The notes beneath the pieces are model-generated. The model had not been told where the DNA came from and searched no databases. It was given only the letters and a program-made list of their open reading frames with translations. A stretch of DNA of 64,000 nucleotides from the NCBI RefSeq assembly GCF_009905375.1, contig NC_133649.1, positions 233,761,701 to 233,825,700 on the forward strand. Reading direction: 5' to 3'. Below are positions 1 through 12,082 of the stretch, one piece after another. Source of the stretch: Apium graveolens (taxonomy: Eukaryota > Streptophyta > Magnoliopsida > Apiales > Apiaceae). The position numbers and the translations under genes were made by a program. Positions within the stretch are counted from its first letter, which is position 1; each line of letters begins with the position of its first letter.

Positions 1-3000
1 GTTAAGTGCTAATGAGGTAGGTTATGCTCTTACAGATGCTATAGTTATGTCCGGGGCCCAAGTTCTCTCTCTATGGAGTATTGGGGTGTATGATGATGGT
101 GGAGAAACTGGTAGTCCAAGCATCACTTTCAATTTTGGTGAGGAGACAACGAATGTGACTCCTCAAACAGTTAGAGAAGCTTTTCATCTCCCAGCCCATT
201 CATCTTATACCACCTTCATTGATGATACTGAGATGGGGAGATTCTTTACTGAAATTGTCTATGACAAGGAGCTCAAGAACATGAGGCAATTGAAGAGGAA
301 TGGACTCAGAAAGGAGTGAAACTACTACTTTGACTTTATCATAGAGCCTTCAACAACAAGTTCACCAATTTTGATGCACTTCCCATCATTACACAGCAAA
401 TTGGGTACTCTCTAATCCATAATGGTAGCTATGATTTTGGTAGAGTGCTATTATATTTTATAAGAGATAGATTAAAAGCTAGTCCTCTTATAGTTTATTA
501 TGCTATATTTTTTTAGCTTATTTTTAATCTTTGTTTCCCCAATACCCCGGTCCCTGCTAATCAAATCATCTCAGTTTTTAAGCTGACAAAAAGGGCTTTC
601 TCTAATTTGATCTCTGAAGATAAGGAGAAGGTTGCTCTTGCATCTCTCAAGTTGCATGCTTTTAAATAACTTAATGTCTACATAATCTACAGAGTGCTGG
701 GCTATATGAAATAAGAGTTGGGAACCCCTCTGTAGCTAACCCAAGCACCAGAATACAAACACTTCCACAAACACAATCCACCTCGGGTGTCTCCGAAAAG
801 GCACTTGTTGTAAAAACAAAGAAGTTGGCAAAGTCTGATGTTCCTCAAGAGAACCCACATGATATTATTATCCAGTCTACTAGGCCTTACGGTCAGAGAG
901 CTATCTTCAAGTTTGCTCAGATACTGGTGCCAATGCTATTTCTGGAAAATATCGTACAGCATAGGGTGGATCCAAGGTACAAGCTTCTCATTTTCTAAAC
1001 CTTCAGAAATTGTTAAGAGAAAGCTTGTATTAGCTGAGTTAGAATCAGATGATGAGGATAGTGTTATCTTATAATCCAAGTTCGAGAAGTTAAATCTTGA
1101 TTCTACTCAGATTCCAGTTGTACTACCAATTGAAGAGGGCACATCAAACACTTATGTTATAAATACTGATGATCAAAGCCCTAGACCAAGAAAAGGGAAC
1201 TTGTTCAAAACTTATCTTGCTCAACAAAAGCTGAAACTGAAACAAGAAATAGTTGAAGAGAGACATGATGCATACACTTTACATCAAAAGCAAATGAGTC
1301 ATATGATTGATATAACTACTGATGCACCTGTCATAATTACTGATTCTTCAGTGAAGCTAAAGAGAAGAGTAAGGAAAGTTACTCATGAGCAGGTTTAGAA
1401 AATAAGGCAAGTTTCATGGATCAAGTACACAAGAACCTGCATCTCAAGGGGATACATCAGCCACTACGACAAGTGATCCAGTCCAACAAGAACCTACACC
1501 TCACAGTGGTGTAGCAAACTTTGAATATATTGCACCTCTTGCTAGAAAATCAGTCCAAATGTGGTATAATGCAGCCACAACCAAATCAGATGAGGTCTCC
1601 AAGGTCAAAGCTTTCTGCATGACTATCCAGGCTCATACTTCTAAGAAGACAGTTGGGTTGCAGCTTGGTCCAGCACAGGAGTCAGATTCTGATTCTGAGG
1701 AAAGGAGTACAAAAGAACCTGGATTTTAAAGTAATCTAGAAGCTCCTACATCTTTAGCACACAAGAACCACTACCTCATTATGATAGCGCAAGATTGACT
1801 CCTGATGCAGTCATCTTGACACTGGACACTGAAGGAAGGATACATTTTACTCCAAAATCAGTCAAAGTTCATTCAGTTCCACTTTTGGATGGTATCCTAG
1901 AAGCTGATATTTTAGAAACATAAGGTATAAATACTGAATTTTCTTTATCAACATTTAATTTAAATATTGATAGTACATTGTCAACATTTACTTCATACTT
2001 AAATCATGATGGTATGATCATGTATAGTCCTTTAAAAAGGGTACCCCGAGTCATGTGACCACATACATCTCTTCTCATCCACCTCTTATATATGTAGGAT
2101 AAAATTTTTTGAGCCTTTCATATGAGAGTAAGAAAAACAATTTAGAGAAAAATAGAAATACAGAGAGACACGATCCTTACCTGGAAAAAGGAGAGGTAGA
2201 TGAGAGTCAGTATTTAGCAAATTCTTGCGAGGAAACTCCGACTATTAAAATTCATGAGATGAGTAGAGTGAGAACTAGTGAGACTGCTTTAAAAGAATAT
2301 CGAGATTTAAGTGGTCCTCTGATTGATTTTACAGGTGCTCAGAGTCCTAAAAAACAGTTGTTGATTCACAGCCTATAGACCGTCAGTCAAACTTTGATGC
2401 ACCAAGTGCTGATATTTCCTGTAGGTCTAAGTACTGATACTTTCTTGCAATCTACTCACATATCTATTCTATCCACTATTACACTCCATGTTCTTGTTGT
2501 TTATCAAGCTGAAGAATAGCCCACTCAAGCCATTATTCCTGAATCACCACAGAACTCTACTGACATTGAGATTTTGGAGCTAAACACTGATGTTCCAGTT
2601 CATATGGCTATAATTCTTCAAGATATAGAGCTAAATGCTGAGGGTATGGCAATTTCTGAAGCAGTTGGATCACATACTGCTCCAATTCCTGACTTAATCT
2701 TAAATGTTGATGCTGAAGATGAAGTAGCACAGATAGTCAAGGACCTAGTTGCTAATGATGATTTTGTTCATGAAAGTGAGCCTTATGATGTAGAAGATAT
2801 TAAAGTGTAATATAAATGTGACATTAGATCTTGATGAGGAATAGATTTTTAAATAGAAGGATCCTAATTATCCTATCTCTATAACTTTTACTTTTCAACA
2901 CTTGGAGACAGATGAGAAACAAATTTCAAATCCTGATATTCTTACTCATCTTAAGGCTTCAACTTTAATGGTTAAGTCCATTCAGTCGATTCATATAAAA

Positions 3001-4795
3001 TCCAACTCTCAAATGGATCAACTCAAGGATGCATTCTTTCTAGCTAAATTCAAATCTAATCTTGAGATGCAAAAGCAATTGAAGCCTATCCTTGCAAGAC
3101 AAGACAAACTTGAAGCCAATCAGGATAAGTTGGAAGCTACTCAACAAAAGATGTTTGGGAAACTAGATAAGGTACAGTGATCTATGGAGCTGATTGTTTT
3201 CCTCCTGCTTGGTCATGATGCCAAAAAGGGGGAGATAATATCTAAATCTAAATGCAAGTAGCTCTAGCTAGAAGCTGATAATAGAGATGATGCTCCAGAT
3301 GGTGGCAGTAAAGAAGGAAGAAAGGCACTTGGGAAGAAAGATGGAGATGTAGTTGGCTCTAGTGGTACTTCTAAAACCACTAGTCAATCTAGGAAAGGTG
3401 AAGAGAGAGTGATAAGTGGGAAATAACATATTATTTCAAAAGAACTAACTGTGACTACAAAGCAAACTCTGACATTCACAAATGTTGATGAAGACCAAGG
3501 TATTCTGGAGATAGAAGCTGGTGTTGAGGCAAGTCAGTGTTTACCAAAGCTGATGTTTAAAGGGAAGAAAACAACTCTATTCTACAAGGATATCAAAATA
3601 CAAGCTTATGATTCTGAGGTGTATAGAAGGATTTTTGAAAGGGAAAATCCCGGAGTTGATCTTGAGCAACTGAGGCTGATGGAAGAGGAATTCAAATCTT
3701 TAAGATCAGTAATACTGATATTATCTCACCTTATGAAGATATTCCTGGACAACGGCCCACCAAAGGAGTAGTGATCAAAGAAATTAGCCAACCAGAAGCT
3801 AAAGGACCTGTTCTAAGGTCTCAATCAATATTAAATGCTGATAGGAGGTATAAGGGAAATGAGAAGGTTGGTGAAAAGTAAAAGTCCAAGACTAAGTCAT
3901 AGCCGAAGAAGAAATCAACATCTAATAAAACTCAAACACTGATAGATCCAGTCTATTCAGTGAGCCAAGCTCATGATGATGCTGATGAAGGAAAAGTTCT
4001 TGAAGAAGAAGCCAATCAGGTTCACAAGAAGAGGAAGGTGATTCCTGGATCTGATTGGGTTGAGAATTTACAAATAATTTCAACCATTGACATTGCTCAA
4101 GTTGGAGAAACAAATGTTGATATTCAACCAGTCACAACTACTAATACTACTCATGTTGTTAACAGTACAATTTAAGGAATAAAAGTTGACAATTCTATTC
4201 CTGAAAGAGACTTAAACTCTGATTCAGAAGGCTCAAACTCTGATAAACCAGAATTGACTTTTAAAGAGAAGAAAAAGCTACTATAAGGAAGCAAGATACC
4301 TACACAAAAAAAGGATATTTTTGAGACCATTAATAAGATTTACAGTGGTAATTCACAATCAAGAATGGCTGGAAGAAGTGGTGGCTTGGGACTTCCAAAT
4401 ACTAATAAATATACCGATAATGCTTTGATTCTAAAAGAGCCTGGAATTATGACAGAAGTGGGAGAAAATTTGAAGCTTGAGGACTTACTGAAAGATTCTT
4501 TCAGTTTAAATAATGCTTGATTTGTATGACTTAAATAAGCCTAAAAAAATGTTGTATTTACTTGAGTCTGGGAAAAGGTTGAAGATTTCTCAAGATTAAA
4601 TGAGAGATAAACCATGGAAAGAGTTGGAATATGTCATAACATTACTTGAGGTAATCAACTATACTATTGCCAGATGGTTTTAGTTTTTGAAGAACCTGGT
4701 ATACAGAAAGCAAAGAGGAATGACTTACAAGTCAAAATAATACTACGTCTATACTAGAAATCATTGATTGATTTATATGCTGATAAATTAATTGG
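1..4795 (+). pseudogene. Decayed Sirevirus extra ('envelope-like') ORF, 5' end outside window
   Basis: Coding remnant of the additional ORF that Sirevirus-type copia elements carry between pol and the 3' LTR. The translation of about 1-330 parallels 55129-55560 of SIRE-B: both have a VGYALT-like start, a DDGG..G.PSI core, a VTP.TVR.A.HLP block and an LKR..LR.EW block. Later pieces also line up: a Glu/Lys-rich coiled-coil-like stretch (2902-3180), the 'D-A-K-K-G' segment near 3215-3240, a charged segment (3451-3771), and a C-terminal block near 4550-4790 resembling the end of the SIRE-A copy. Many stops and frameshifts break it. No LTR or polypurine tract follows, so the element's 3' end is lost or unrecognisable. 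The family's function is unknown; I see no signal peptide or membrane segment that would support a real envelope protein. Confidence 0.7.
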
Positions 4796-5295
4796 GGAAG
4801 AGAAAAAGTACGTGTGCATCTTTCATTTTTAATTTCAAGTGGGACTTTTTAATGCGAAGAAGGAAAGCACATGTTTTAGAAGGTGACACCTCATTTGCTT
4901 GCACCATAGAAGGTTACTTGGACCTTTAAGAAGCTACAAGGTGACTCAATTGAAGCTACAAGTTGACGTGAGTCACCAATGAAGCCTAAAAAGTGACTTG
5001 AACATTCAAGAGATGCTAGATATCGACTAGAACACTTGTGCATGTCGCCTCCTTCACTTTGCTTTAGAAATTTTCGACTTTTTAAGTGTATGAGGCAACC
5101 TAGGGTGGCCATCACTCTATACGGCGACCATGTACAATCACAAATTGACCATGTACAATCACAAATCGACCATGATGTCCCATAACACTTAAAAGGAGAC
5201 CTCCCTATTGGTGAGATTGCGAATCATGAACAATAAATATGATAACTCAACCCTAGAATAGAACATGTAAATAATACTACGTCTACACAAGAAAT
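4736..5295. repeat. 26-bp direct repeats flanking a 508-bp segment
   Basis: The 26 bases at 4736-4761 recur at 5270-5295 with two mismatches (AATAATACTACGTCT followed by TATACTAG or TACACAAG, then AAAT). The first copy lies at the end of the extra-ORF relic. The 508 bp between them encodes nothing I recognise. This could be a tandem duplication that diverged, or the footprint of an insertion. Confidence 0.55.
5126..5175. repeat. 21-bp tandem repeat, 2.4 copies
   Basis: The 21-bp unit GACCATGTACAATCACAAAT(T/C) occurs at 5126-5146 and 5147-5167, followed by a partial third copy to 5175. No coding context. Confidence 0.85.
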
Positions 5296-6290
5296 AATGA
5301 TGAAATGAAGACAAGGACAATACAAAGAATCGGAAGATTATAAGAAGGCTTAAAGTCTATTTACAGGTCACAGAAAGAAGTTCATTAATATGATCATGCC
5401 TCAGTAAAGAATAAAAGTTAAAGACTTTCAGGGTTTCAGAAGTATTGAAGATTCAGTGTAAAAGTGCCACCCGAATATTTCAGTGTATCAGAATTGATTG
5501 AAGATAGACAGTGTACGAAGCATAGGAATCTGAAGAATTGAAGATGGAGTAAAGAAAGAGGTTAAAGAAGACAGCTGCAGTCTTAAAGTTATACTCACTG
5601 AAAGAATTTTATTTATATATTCAAGCATCAGTGAAGCATGGTGAATGATGTATTCAAGATTTTAGTAATAATGAAGATGTTTTCTAAGAACCAGAAAAGA
5701 TTCCGGTGAAAGTACAATTGATAGCTAGTGTTCAAAGCGATAAAGTTGTTGCAAGTTTAACAATATAACAAGGATATAATATGAAGACATGAATCGAAGT
5801 TAGTCATATGTGAACCAGACCAGTTGCACGAGGCGTTAGCATTTCGTGAAAGGAATTTGAGTATTGTCATTCGAAGAATTGTTAAATGAGGATTCGTATC
5901 TGGATATGGAAGGTATAAGGTTTATACGAAGACTCGGAGATAAGACTTGAAAATGGGACAGTTTAGGGTTATAGCGTTCTATCAAAAACTAAGTCAAAGT
6001 CATCACTACCTTGTAGTATGAGTCAGTGAGACCATTCTATTGCTCAGTATGTGCAAGAATAGTGAAGTATAACTTGTAAACTAAGTATCAGAATTGGTCT
6101 TGACCTAGTAAGAGTGAAATGAAAGAAGCTAGAGCATAATCTAACTCTGAAAGTGCGTGTATATTACAAGGGATGCTCTAGTCACAACTTATATTGTTTA
6201 TAAGTCAAGAAAAATCCTAAGCCACTAAGTTGTAACAAGAGGAACTTTCTGTAGTATCAATGGGTCACCAGCTAGTTCTACAAGGAGAAG
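5296..6290. other. Non-coding stretch, no gene recognised
   Basis: About 1 kb with stops in all frames and no domain I recognise. It is purine-rich on the + strand and may be leader or LTR sequence of an old retroelement, since a primer-binding-site-like motif lies further downstream at 7339. No boundaries could be found. Confidence 0.4.
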
Positions 6291-6294
6291 AAGT

Positions 6295-6550
6295 CGCAAG
6301 TTAGAATTCTTTCTAAGGCAAGTTCCACTCCACTAGGCTAGGGTCGCAACTTAGAAGCTCCGAGGGACACTCTAGGAAGTTGAATTCGCAAGTTAGCTTC
6401 TCCTGGTGTCCTAGGTCACAAGTTAGTCTCCTAGAAGCAGCTAGTGTGCTCAAGTTAGACTCATGGATGCTAGGAACGCAAGTAAAACTCCAAGGACATC
6501 CTTCTAGTTGCTACCTAGCTTCCTAGAGAGCACAAGGTCGCAACTTAACT
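6295..6550. repeat. Degenerate array of a CGCAAGTTAG-like motif
   Basis: Seven variants of CGCAAGTTAG (also CGCAACTTAG, CACAAGTTAG, CTCAAGTTAG and similar) begin near 6295, 6345, 6387, 6417, 6449, 6477 and 6539, separated by about 28-62 bp. The intervals often carry CTAGG or CTCCTAG. The spacing is irregular, so this is a clustered motif rather than a clean satellite. Confidence 0.6.
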
Positions 6551-7338
6551 TCCAAGGAAAGCTAGTGTTAGCAACCCATAATGGTTTTAAGGTAAATCAA
6601 CTTATCATTCTTCCTTCATGTCGTCAGCATGAACCTTAAAAATTAATTCAAGTGCTAAACTCCTTCTTGTAGGCGCAAGTTAAAGAAATAAAGTCCCAAT
6701 GTTGCAAGTCAACTCTCAGCCACAATTTTATTGATTCCATCAATTGATTTATATGGTAAACAATTAGCCACGTATTTCTAATTGATATAAGGTCTACACA
6801 ACAGAAGCAGAAGCAGAAGCATAATCAACCAACTTGGTATTGTTCTGTTTATCTTCTTCACCAACGAGAGCTGATAAAAAAATAAACAAAGAGATACAGA
6901 GAAGCTCAAGCATATTGAATAACCTTTAAACTTCTCACCGGAGAAACGGTATAATGCCTGATTTAACTCTTATATATTCATAGGGGCCTTATAATTGTTA
7001 TGTGGTAATTAGATCCTTAGACGAAATAAAAGCTAGATCGTTGTATAGGATTTAATTTGTATATCTTTTTAGAAGCAAGAACATTGTTGTTCTTGGGTTG
7101 TAGCTGATTAATTTACTTACCAGAGTATAGTAACACCCCCGAGAATTTATATATGGATATATACTTCCATAAATATCTTGTGTTCGTTAATTTATTATCC
7201 TAAACATTATTCACCTCAAGAACATGGACCCACTAATCGAACACTAAATTAATTATCCGCAAAAGATTTGAAAGAATTTTTTAATTTAGTGAGTATCGTA
7301 GTCAACCCTCCTTCTAGGATACTTCGAGACCTAAAAAT
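6551..7338. other. AT-rich non-coding stretch, possible leader/promoter
   Basis: No ORF. It contains AT-rich TATA-like stretches (for example near 6970 and 7150) and ends directly before a primer-binding-site-like motif, which is what a retroelement LTR or a caulimovirid intergenic region would look like. No terminal repeat could be identified. Confidence 0.35.
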
Positions 7339-7350
7339 TGGTATCAGGGC
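7339..7350 (+). promoter_or_regulatory. tRNA-Met primer-binding-site-like motif
   Basis: TGGTATCAGGGC differs at one base from the usual plant retroelement/caulimovirid primer site TGGTATCAGAGC. It precedes the movement-protein-like relic by about 500 bp, consistent with a reverse-transcribing element reading rightward. Confidence 0.5.
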
Positions 7351-7848
7351 TTGTTGATCCATATACAGATCAGATCCGGTGTGTTGGACCAAACAGTCAA
7401 GTTCTCATATTTTTAGATTGTTTAATTTTACAAAATTATCAACACTTGAGATTTTTAAATTTTAAATAATTTGTAATTTTCCAAGACAAATGTTCTCACA
7501 GGATTGGTAGAATCAAGATTCCTATGAGTGTTTAAAGATGATTTTGATCTTTTAAAGAAAATGAAGACCATGTGCTATTCAAACAAAAAATTCCCGAATA
7601 CAGAAATTGAAGATAATGATTTTCTTATTCCAATGAAGCTGATTTCAAGACCTACTGAAGAAAATTGTTGAATTTTTTCAAAGGCTTACTCCATAGGATA
7701 CCAGTGGATTTTCAGATGCCGGAAAGGAATGAAGTTTCTAGAGGGTATATTTTTTCTCGAAGATTTTAAGAAAACTCTAATGATTTTAGATTATACAATC
7801 AACTATAGTTTGTATCAATACTGCATTTGTCCGGGAATCAAATAGATC

Positions 7849-8376
7849 ATAAATAAAGGAATCGAGGAGGTCAGAGAGAATAGTGTGGACATGCAAACAT
7901 CTCAGTTATATGCATTAAAATTGGAATCCTCAGGACAGAAAGTAAGAGTTACTAATAGCTGAATCATAGGAAGCTCAGGTATATGAAAGTGACTTGTACA
8001 TTTTAAGAATATTTGAGGGAGTGGACTACAAGGCAGTGTTTCACATGTCAGGGAAGTTTAGTCGCATTAGATTCACAAAGAGTACATAAGCTATATCCAA
8101 GGATCAAGCATATCTATTACGAAGCAGAGACTCTTAAAGATTTAGTTCATGAGGTGGTTACAAGACTGAGATGGGAATGTAAACAAGATTTGATAGCTAC
8201 AGTTATGACAAGAAATATTTGTCAAGTAACTATAAGGGGTTTTACTACAACATAACAAGAAGCTTAACAAACAAGGCTGAGTGTGTACTTAGTTGACGAG
8301 TTGAGACAAAGGTGGAATATTTTCTTAAGGAAGTAGCCAATCAAAACTTATAGTACATAGGGAAAAGAGTTGGATG
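7849..8376 (+). pseudogene. Caulimovirid movement-protein-like relic (endogenous pararetrovirus?)
   Basis: Two or three frames must be combined to read a continuous protein-like segment. Parts are open at 8013-8255, and a parallel frame through about 7970-8090 reads as a hydrophobic/charged pattern of the kind I associate with 30K-superfamily movement proteins of endogenous caulimovirids. That family enlarges plasmodesmata in virus-infected plants. The copy is short and broken by stops and frameshifts, with no coat-protein or polymerase region recognised beside it, so it cannot be active. The assignment rests on my reading of a degraded pattern plus the upstream primer-site motif. An old LTR element is the alternative. 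Confidence 0.4.
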
Positions 8377-8450
8377 GATCAGATGATGAGAAGTAAGATC
8401 ATGAATATCTTGTAGATCAGATGATGAGAAGTAAGATCATGAATATCTTG
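8377..8450. repeat. 36-bp perfect tandem duplication
   Basis: Bases 8377-8412 are repeated exactly at 8415-8450 with a 2-bp spacer. Perfect identity inside otherwise decayed DNA points to a recent local duplication, or to an assembly effect. Confidence 0.85.
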
Positions 8451-8985
8451 CTTTCATATAAATCTCTGAAGATGATTCAACTCACATATTCAGGTTTCAA
8501 TATCTTGAACCACTGCAATATTTTATTTTCAATATTTAATGCATGTTAATATCTTAGTGTTTAAATGTTTAACACTCGCACAAGCATGATAGCATCACAC
8601 ATAGATAATGGTCTACTAGTTCTCTAGAATTTTTTTCTGGTAACTATGAATTATGTTTAACTTGTGCATGATACTTTAGATGATCTTATATAATTGTTTG
8701 AATATTTGTTGAACATGATTTATTACTTTAGTGAGATATATGTTTTCCAAGCATATAAGACCTTTGTTTAAAGCTTATATTATATTTCTCTATTATAATA
8801 TGATTTGCTCATTTATTTGAATTATTTGCTAAGGTATGACCTCACAATCAAATATGATTGAAAAAAGCTATTCCGCCAATAATATTTGAAGATGACAGCA
8901 AAGGTTTTCATTACGGGACAAAGCTATGCAAAAAAAGGAATGTCATCATGCATTCAACAATTGGTATCATTGATAACAACTAATC
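8451..8985 (+). other. AT-rich DNA ending in a possible copia fragment
   Basis: 8451-8820 is AT-rich and non-coding. About 8835-8985 can be read as a degraded copia protease/pre-integrase segment (a weak DDSKG...YGT...NVI pattern). It may be the upstream half of the copia relic that resumes at 20643, because Gyp-A inserted at 8990. The reading is tentative. Confidence 0.3.
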
Positions 8986-8990
8986 ATTGG
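8986..8990. repeat. Target-site duplication of Gyp-A (pair at 20053-20057)
   Basis: ATTGG occurs immediately left of the 5' LTR and immediately right of the 3' LTR. Confidence 0.9.
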
Positions 8991-9788
8991 TATAACGACT
9001 CGCGTATTTTCGTATCATTTAAAAGTATAATTATGGAATTATTAAATAAATTAAATGAGTATAGCTTCTATTAGCTATGTGTTGTTTTATTAATATCTAT
9101 GTGTGATTTATGGTATGTCGGGTTGTTCGCGTAATTAATTATTGAGTGTACTGAATTGTTTTCACTTTTAAAAGTGGATTTAATGCAAATTTATTTGAAT
9201 GAATATTTGGATTTTCCCTAAAATTATTTTTATGATTTTATAATTTTAATAATTATTTTTGGGATTTTATAAAATTTATAAATCAATATTTCATCAATTA
9301 TTTAGCCCTGTATGGTTTTCAGATTGCATTTATTTGTAAAATCCGTATTTAATTCCATAATTTTTCAAAAATTATGAAACTCATATTTATTGAAGTTTGG
9401 AATATTCAGAGAATTTTAAAATTATTTTGGAAATTTTTGGGATTTATTTCACTCGCGCGTCGATTCATTTAATTGCTAAAAGCGGGTATAAATTACATTT
9501 CAGAATTTTTTTTAAAAATACAAAATTTATGTTTTTATTAACTTCAGGATATTTATAAAATTTTAAAACTATTTTTGTGATTTTATGAATTTGTTTTAAG
9601 TGCATCTCGGTTCGTTTATTATGAAATATGGGTACGAGTTAAGTTTCAAAATGCTCTAAAAATTATGAAAATTTTATTTTATGAACTTTTGAATATTTTG
9701 AGGTTTTTTTGTATTAAAATATCAATTTTTGATAAAATTTAAAATATAGTTAATTCGTTAAATTACCCGAGAAACGAATCAGAATTTG

Positions 9789-9795
9789 TATAAAA
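9789..9795 (+). promoter_or_regulatory. TATA box of Gyp-A 5' LTR
   Basis: TATAAAA, conserved in the 3' LTR at 17403-17409. It is followed by a pyrimidine-rich leader (about 9920-9990), as expected for a Pol II start shortly downstream. Confidence 0.6.
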
Positions 9796-10001
9796 GCGAG
9801 CCAGGACACAGTGTAACCAATGCAGGCTAACTAAACTGCTGAGTATCAATTATTTTGAAACTGTGGCAGCTTCACAAATAATAATAATAATAAAACAAAA
9901 AAAACACACCCATACGCACAAAACCCCTCCCCTGTGCAGTTTTCTTCCCCTGTAACCTTGTCTTCTCCCCCTTTTCTTTCCATTTCTGCTCCCGGATTCA
10001 G

Positions 10002-12082
10002 GTGAGTTGCTGTCGTATTTTTCCGGTTATTTCTTTTATATCTCCGGTTATGCTTTGCTTCAGTCTTGTAATCTGGGTTCAGCTTTGGTATTTGATTGTA
10101 TGTATACACACGCATATGCGTGTGTATATCACGGTGAGGTTGTTTGTTGAGGTTGCTTAGTTACTGATTATTGTAGGCGACCCAGCTGTGTGGCGCGTGA
10201 ATAGTTCTGTTCCTGTGGTTTTGTCCGATTGGTTTGATATGCTTTTATATAAAATTCTGCAAGAATTATTTGACTAAAAATTTCATGAAATAAGTAATTT
10301 CGGGTAGGTGGAATTTTATTTAATCGGTAAAATTCATAGCGGACACCCGAAATAATCGGGCACCGACGAATTTTGCCGCCATCAACAATGATTTTTGATG
10401 AGTTGACTGGTGGACTGTGATGATCCTTCTGAGTCCTAAAATTTTATAATATTAATTTAGTTCGTAGAGTTAATTCCAAAATGAGAAATATTTATTCGGT
10501 ATTTAAAGATTGTATTGAGATTTCAAATGTGTATTTATATATGATTGGGTTATGAATTTGAGTTGATTGGATTGATTGTTGGATTGGTTGTTGATTGAGA
10601 CGTTGATTTTTGTTTGACGGGTAGTACAATAAACAAATGAAATGCTGCCCGATTTTCAGGGAAAATAATTCCAAAAATTTGGGAACGTATCTTGTAAATC
10701 GGAAATGTCAGTCGAATGTACATAACTATATAATTTTAAACATAACTATTTTACAATAGTGCTTATGTGTTGTGATAAATGTATTGTAAAGATTCGTCAA
10801 CCTTATCTTCTGAATAGACAGTTGTATATAATTATCGGAAAAGGATATTGAAACAAGTTATGAATGTGAAACCTGATTGTATGTTGTGGTAAAATATTTT
10901 ACCAAAACCAATAACCCTAATGTCGTAAAATGACGAGTATATGTATTTTCTAAAAATGAACACCAAACCGATTTTCGAGAATGTGAACCCTAATTGTTGC
11001 GTGTGATATTATAATATATATGATTACGAGTCGGGATTTGATATCGTATGGGTAGGTTTGTTAGCGAGGATATGTCAAGCATACCTAGACGTCTAACATA
11101 GAGTATTTCAACTCCTGTAGGTTCTAGTCGAAGGACTCAAGAATTGATATCGAACTAAAGATAACCTAGTCATCAGTCGGCAAGCGCAACGAGGTTCCAA
11201 GCGAAGGACCTGAGCGTTGAAGTCGGATCCAGGATAGTCTACTAATTAGGTGATAAAGGCCGAACATTCGAGTCGATCCAAAATCAGTCAGTGATAGTTG
11301 TAAAGCTCTGCAAGGCAAGTACCCCTGACCATTATTTTATGGTTCAGTATATGTGAATAGCTAATGTTTTAATCTCATCATGGAACATAAACGTTTTAAG
11401 TTATGTATCCCGTGTAGTTCTAAATCATTATTTTAAATCTGTTTTGGGGAAAAGTAACTTCGAAAGGTACCTATCTCGAATGAAAATAATTGTGAACTAG
11501 TTTTTTTATGTGTTGTTAAAACGAATGATTTTAAAATAAGATAGGTACAAGTGATTTTTGAAAACTGGATAAAACGATCAGATATGGGATACATTGGGGC
11601 CAGGGGGCCTATTGAGGTGACGTAAGAGGCTAATTCGGTTGCGCGTAAATTATAACCAATTAGTCCAGCAGGTCAGAGACCTAGCTAGTCTCTGAGTTCC
11701 GGAACAGGTATATGGGATGGCGGTTGGAGCCGTCTGGTGTTGATAGCCTGATTAGGTGTCTTCACATATCCGTACCTATCTGATTTGGCTTTGTGGTTCC
11801 CGTAATGGAACAAGTGGTTTATACAGTGGATTGGGAAATGAAAATGGCATGCTAGAATTAAACTCTGGTATTTGTACACAGCACACTACTACGTTTATTT
11901 TGTTGAAAGCATGCTAGTTTTGAATATCCAGTTTATGAATGTTTTCCATGTTTTTGTAAATGAGCTATAATCTCTGTTCCTATCACTGTTTTATCATAAA
12001 TTGCTTAATTGTTATTCATATAGTGGTACTGCTGAGTAATTGATTGCTCACCCTTGCAAAATGTTTTATATATTTATTGCAG
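10002..12082 (+). other. Possible leader intron inside the Gyp-A LTR
   Basis: CAG|GTGAGT at 9999-10007 is a full-consensus 5' splice site downstream of the TATA box, and TTATTGCAG|ATG at 12074-12085 is a good plant acceptor. The 3' LTR keeps the donor (17617), but its acceptor reads GGTAG. Removing this 2.08-kb segment would join the short leader to the LTR end and gag. This is an inference from consensus alone. Confidence 0.35.

Noticed and set aside
8886..9074. 62-codon ORF spanning the left Gyp-A boundary
   Set aside because: It crosses the TSD and enters the LTR, so it is a chance fusion; only the part before 8985 may be copia-derived.
9846..10115. 89-codon minus-strand ORF in the Gyp-A 5' LTR
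   Set aside because: Antisense to the pyrimidine-rich leader, and not maintained in the sister LTR at 17470-17740.
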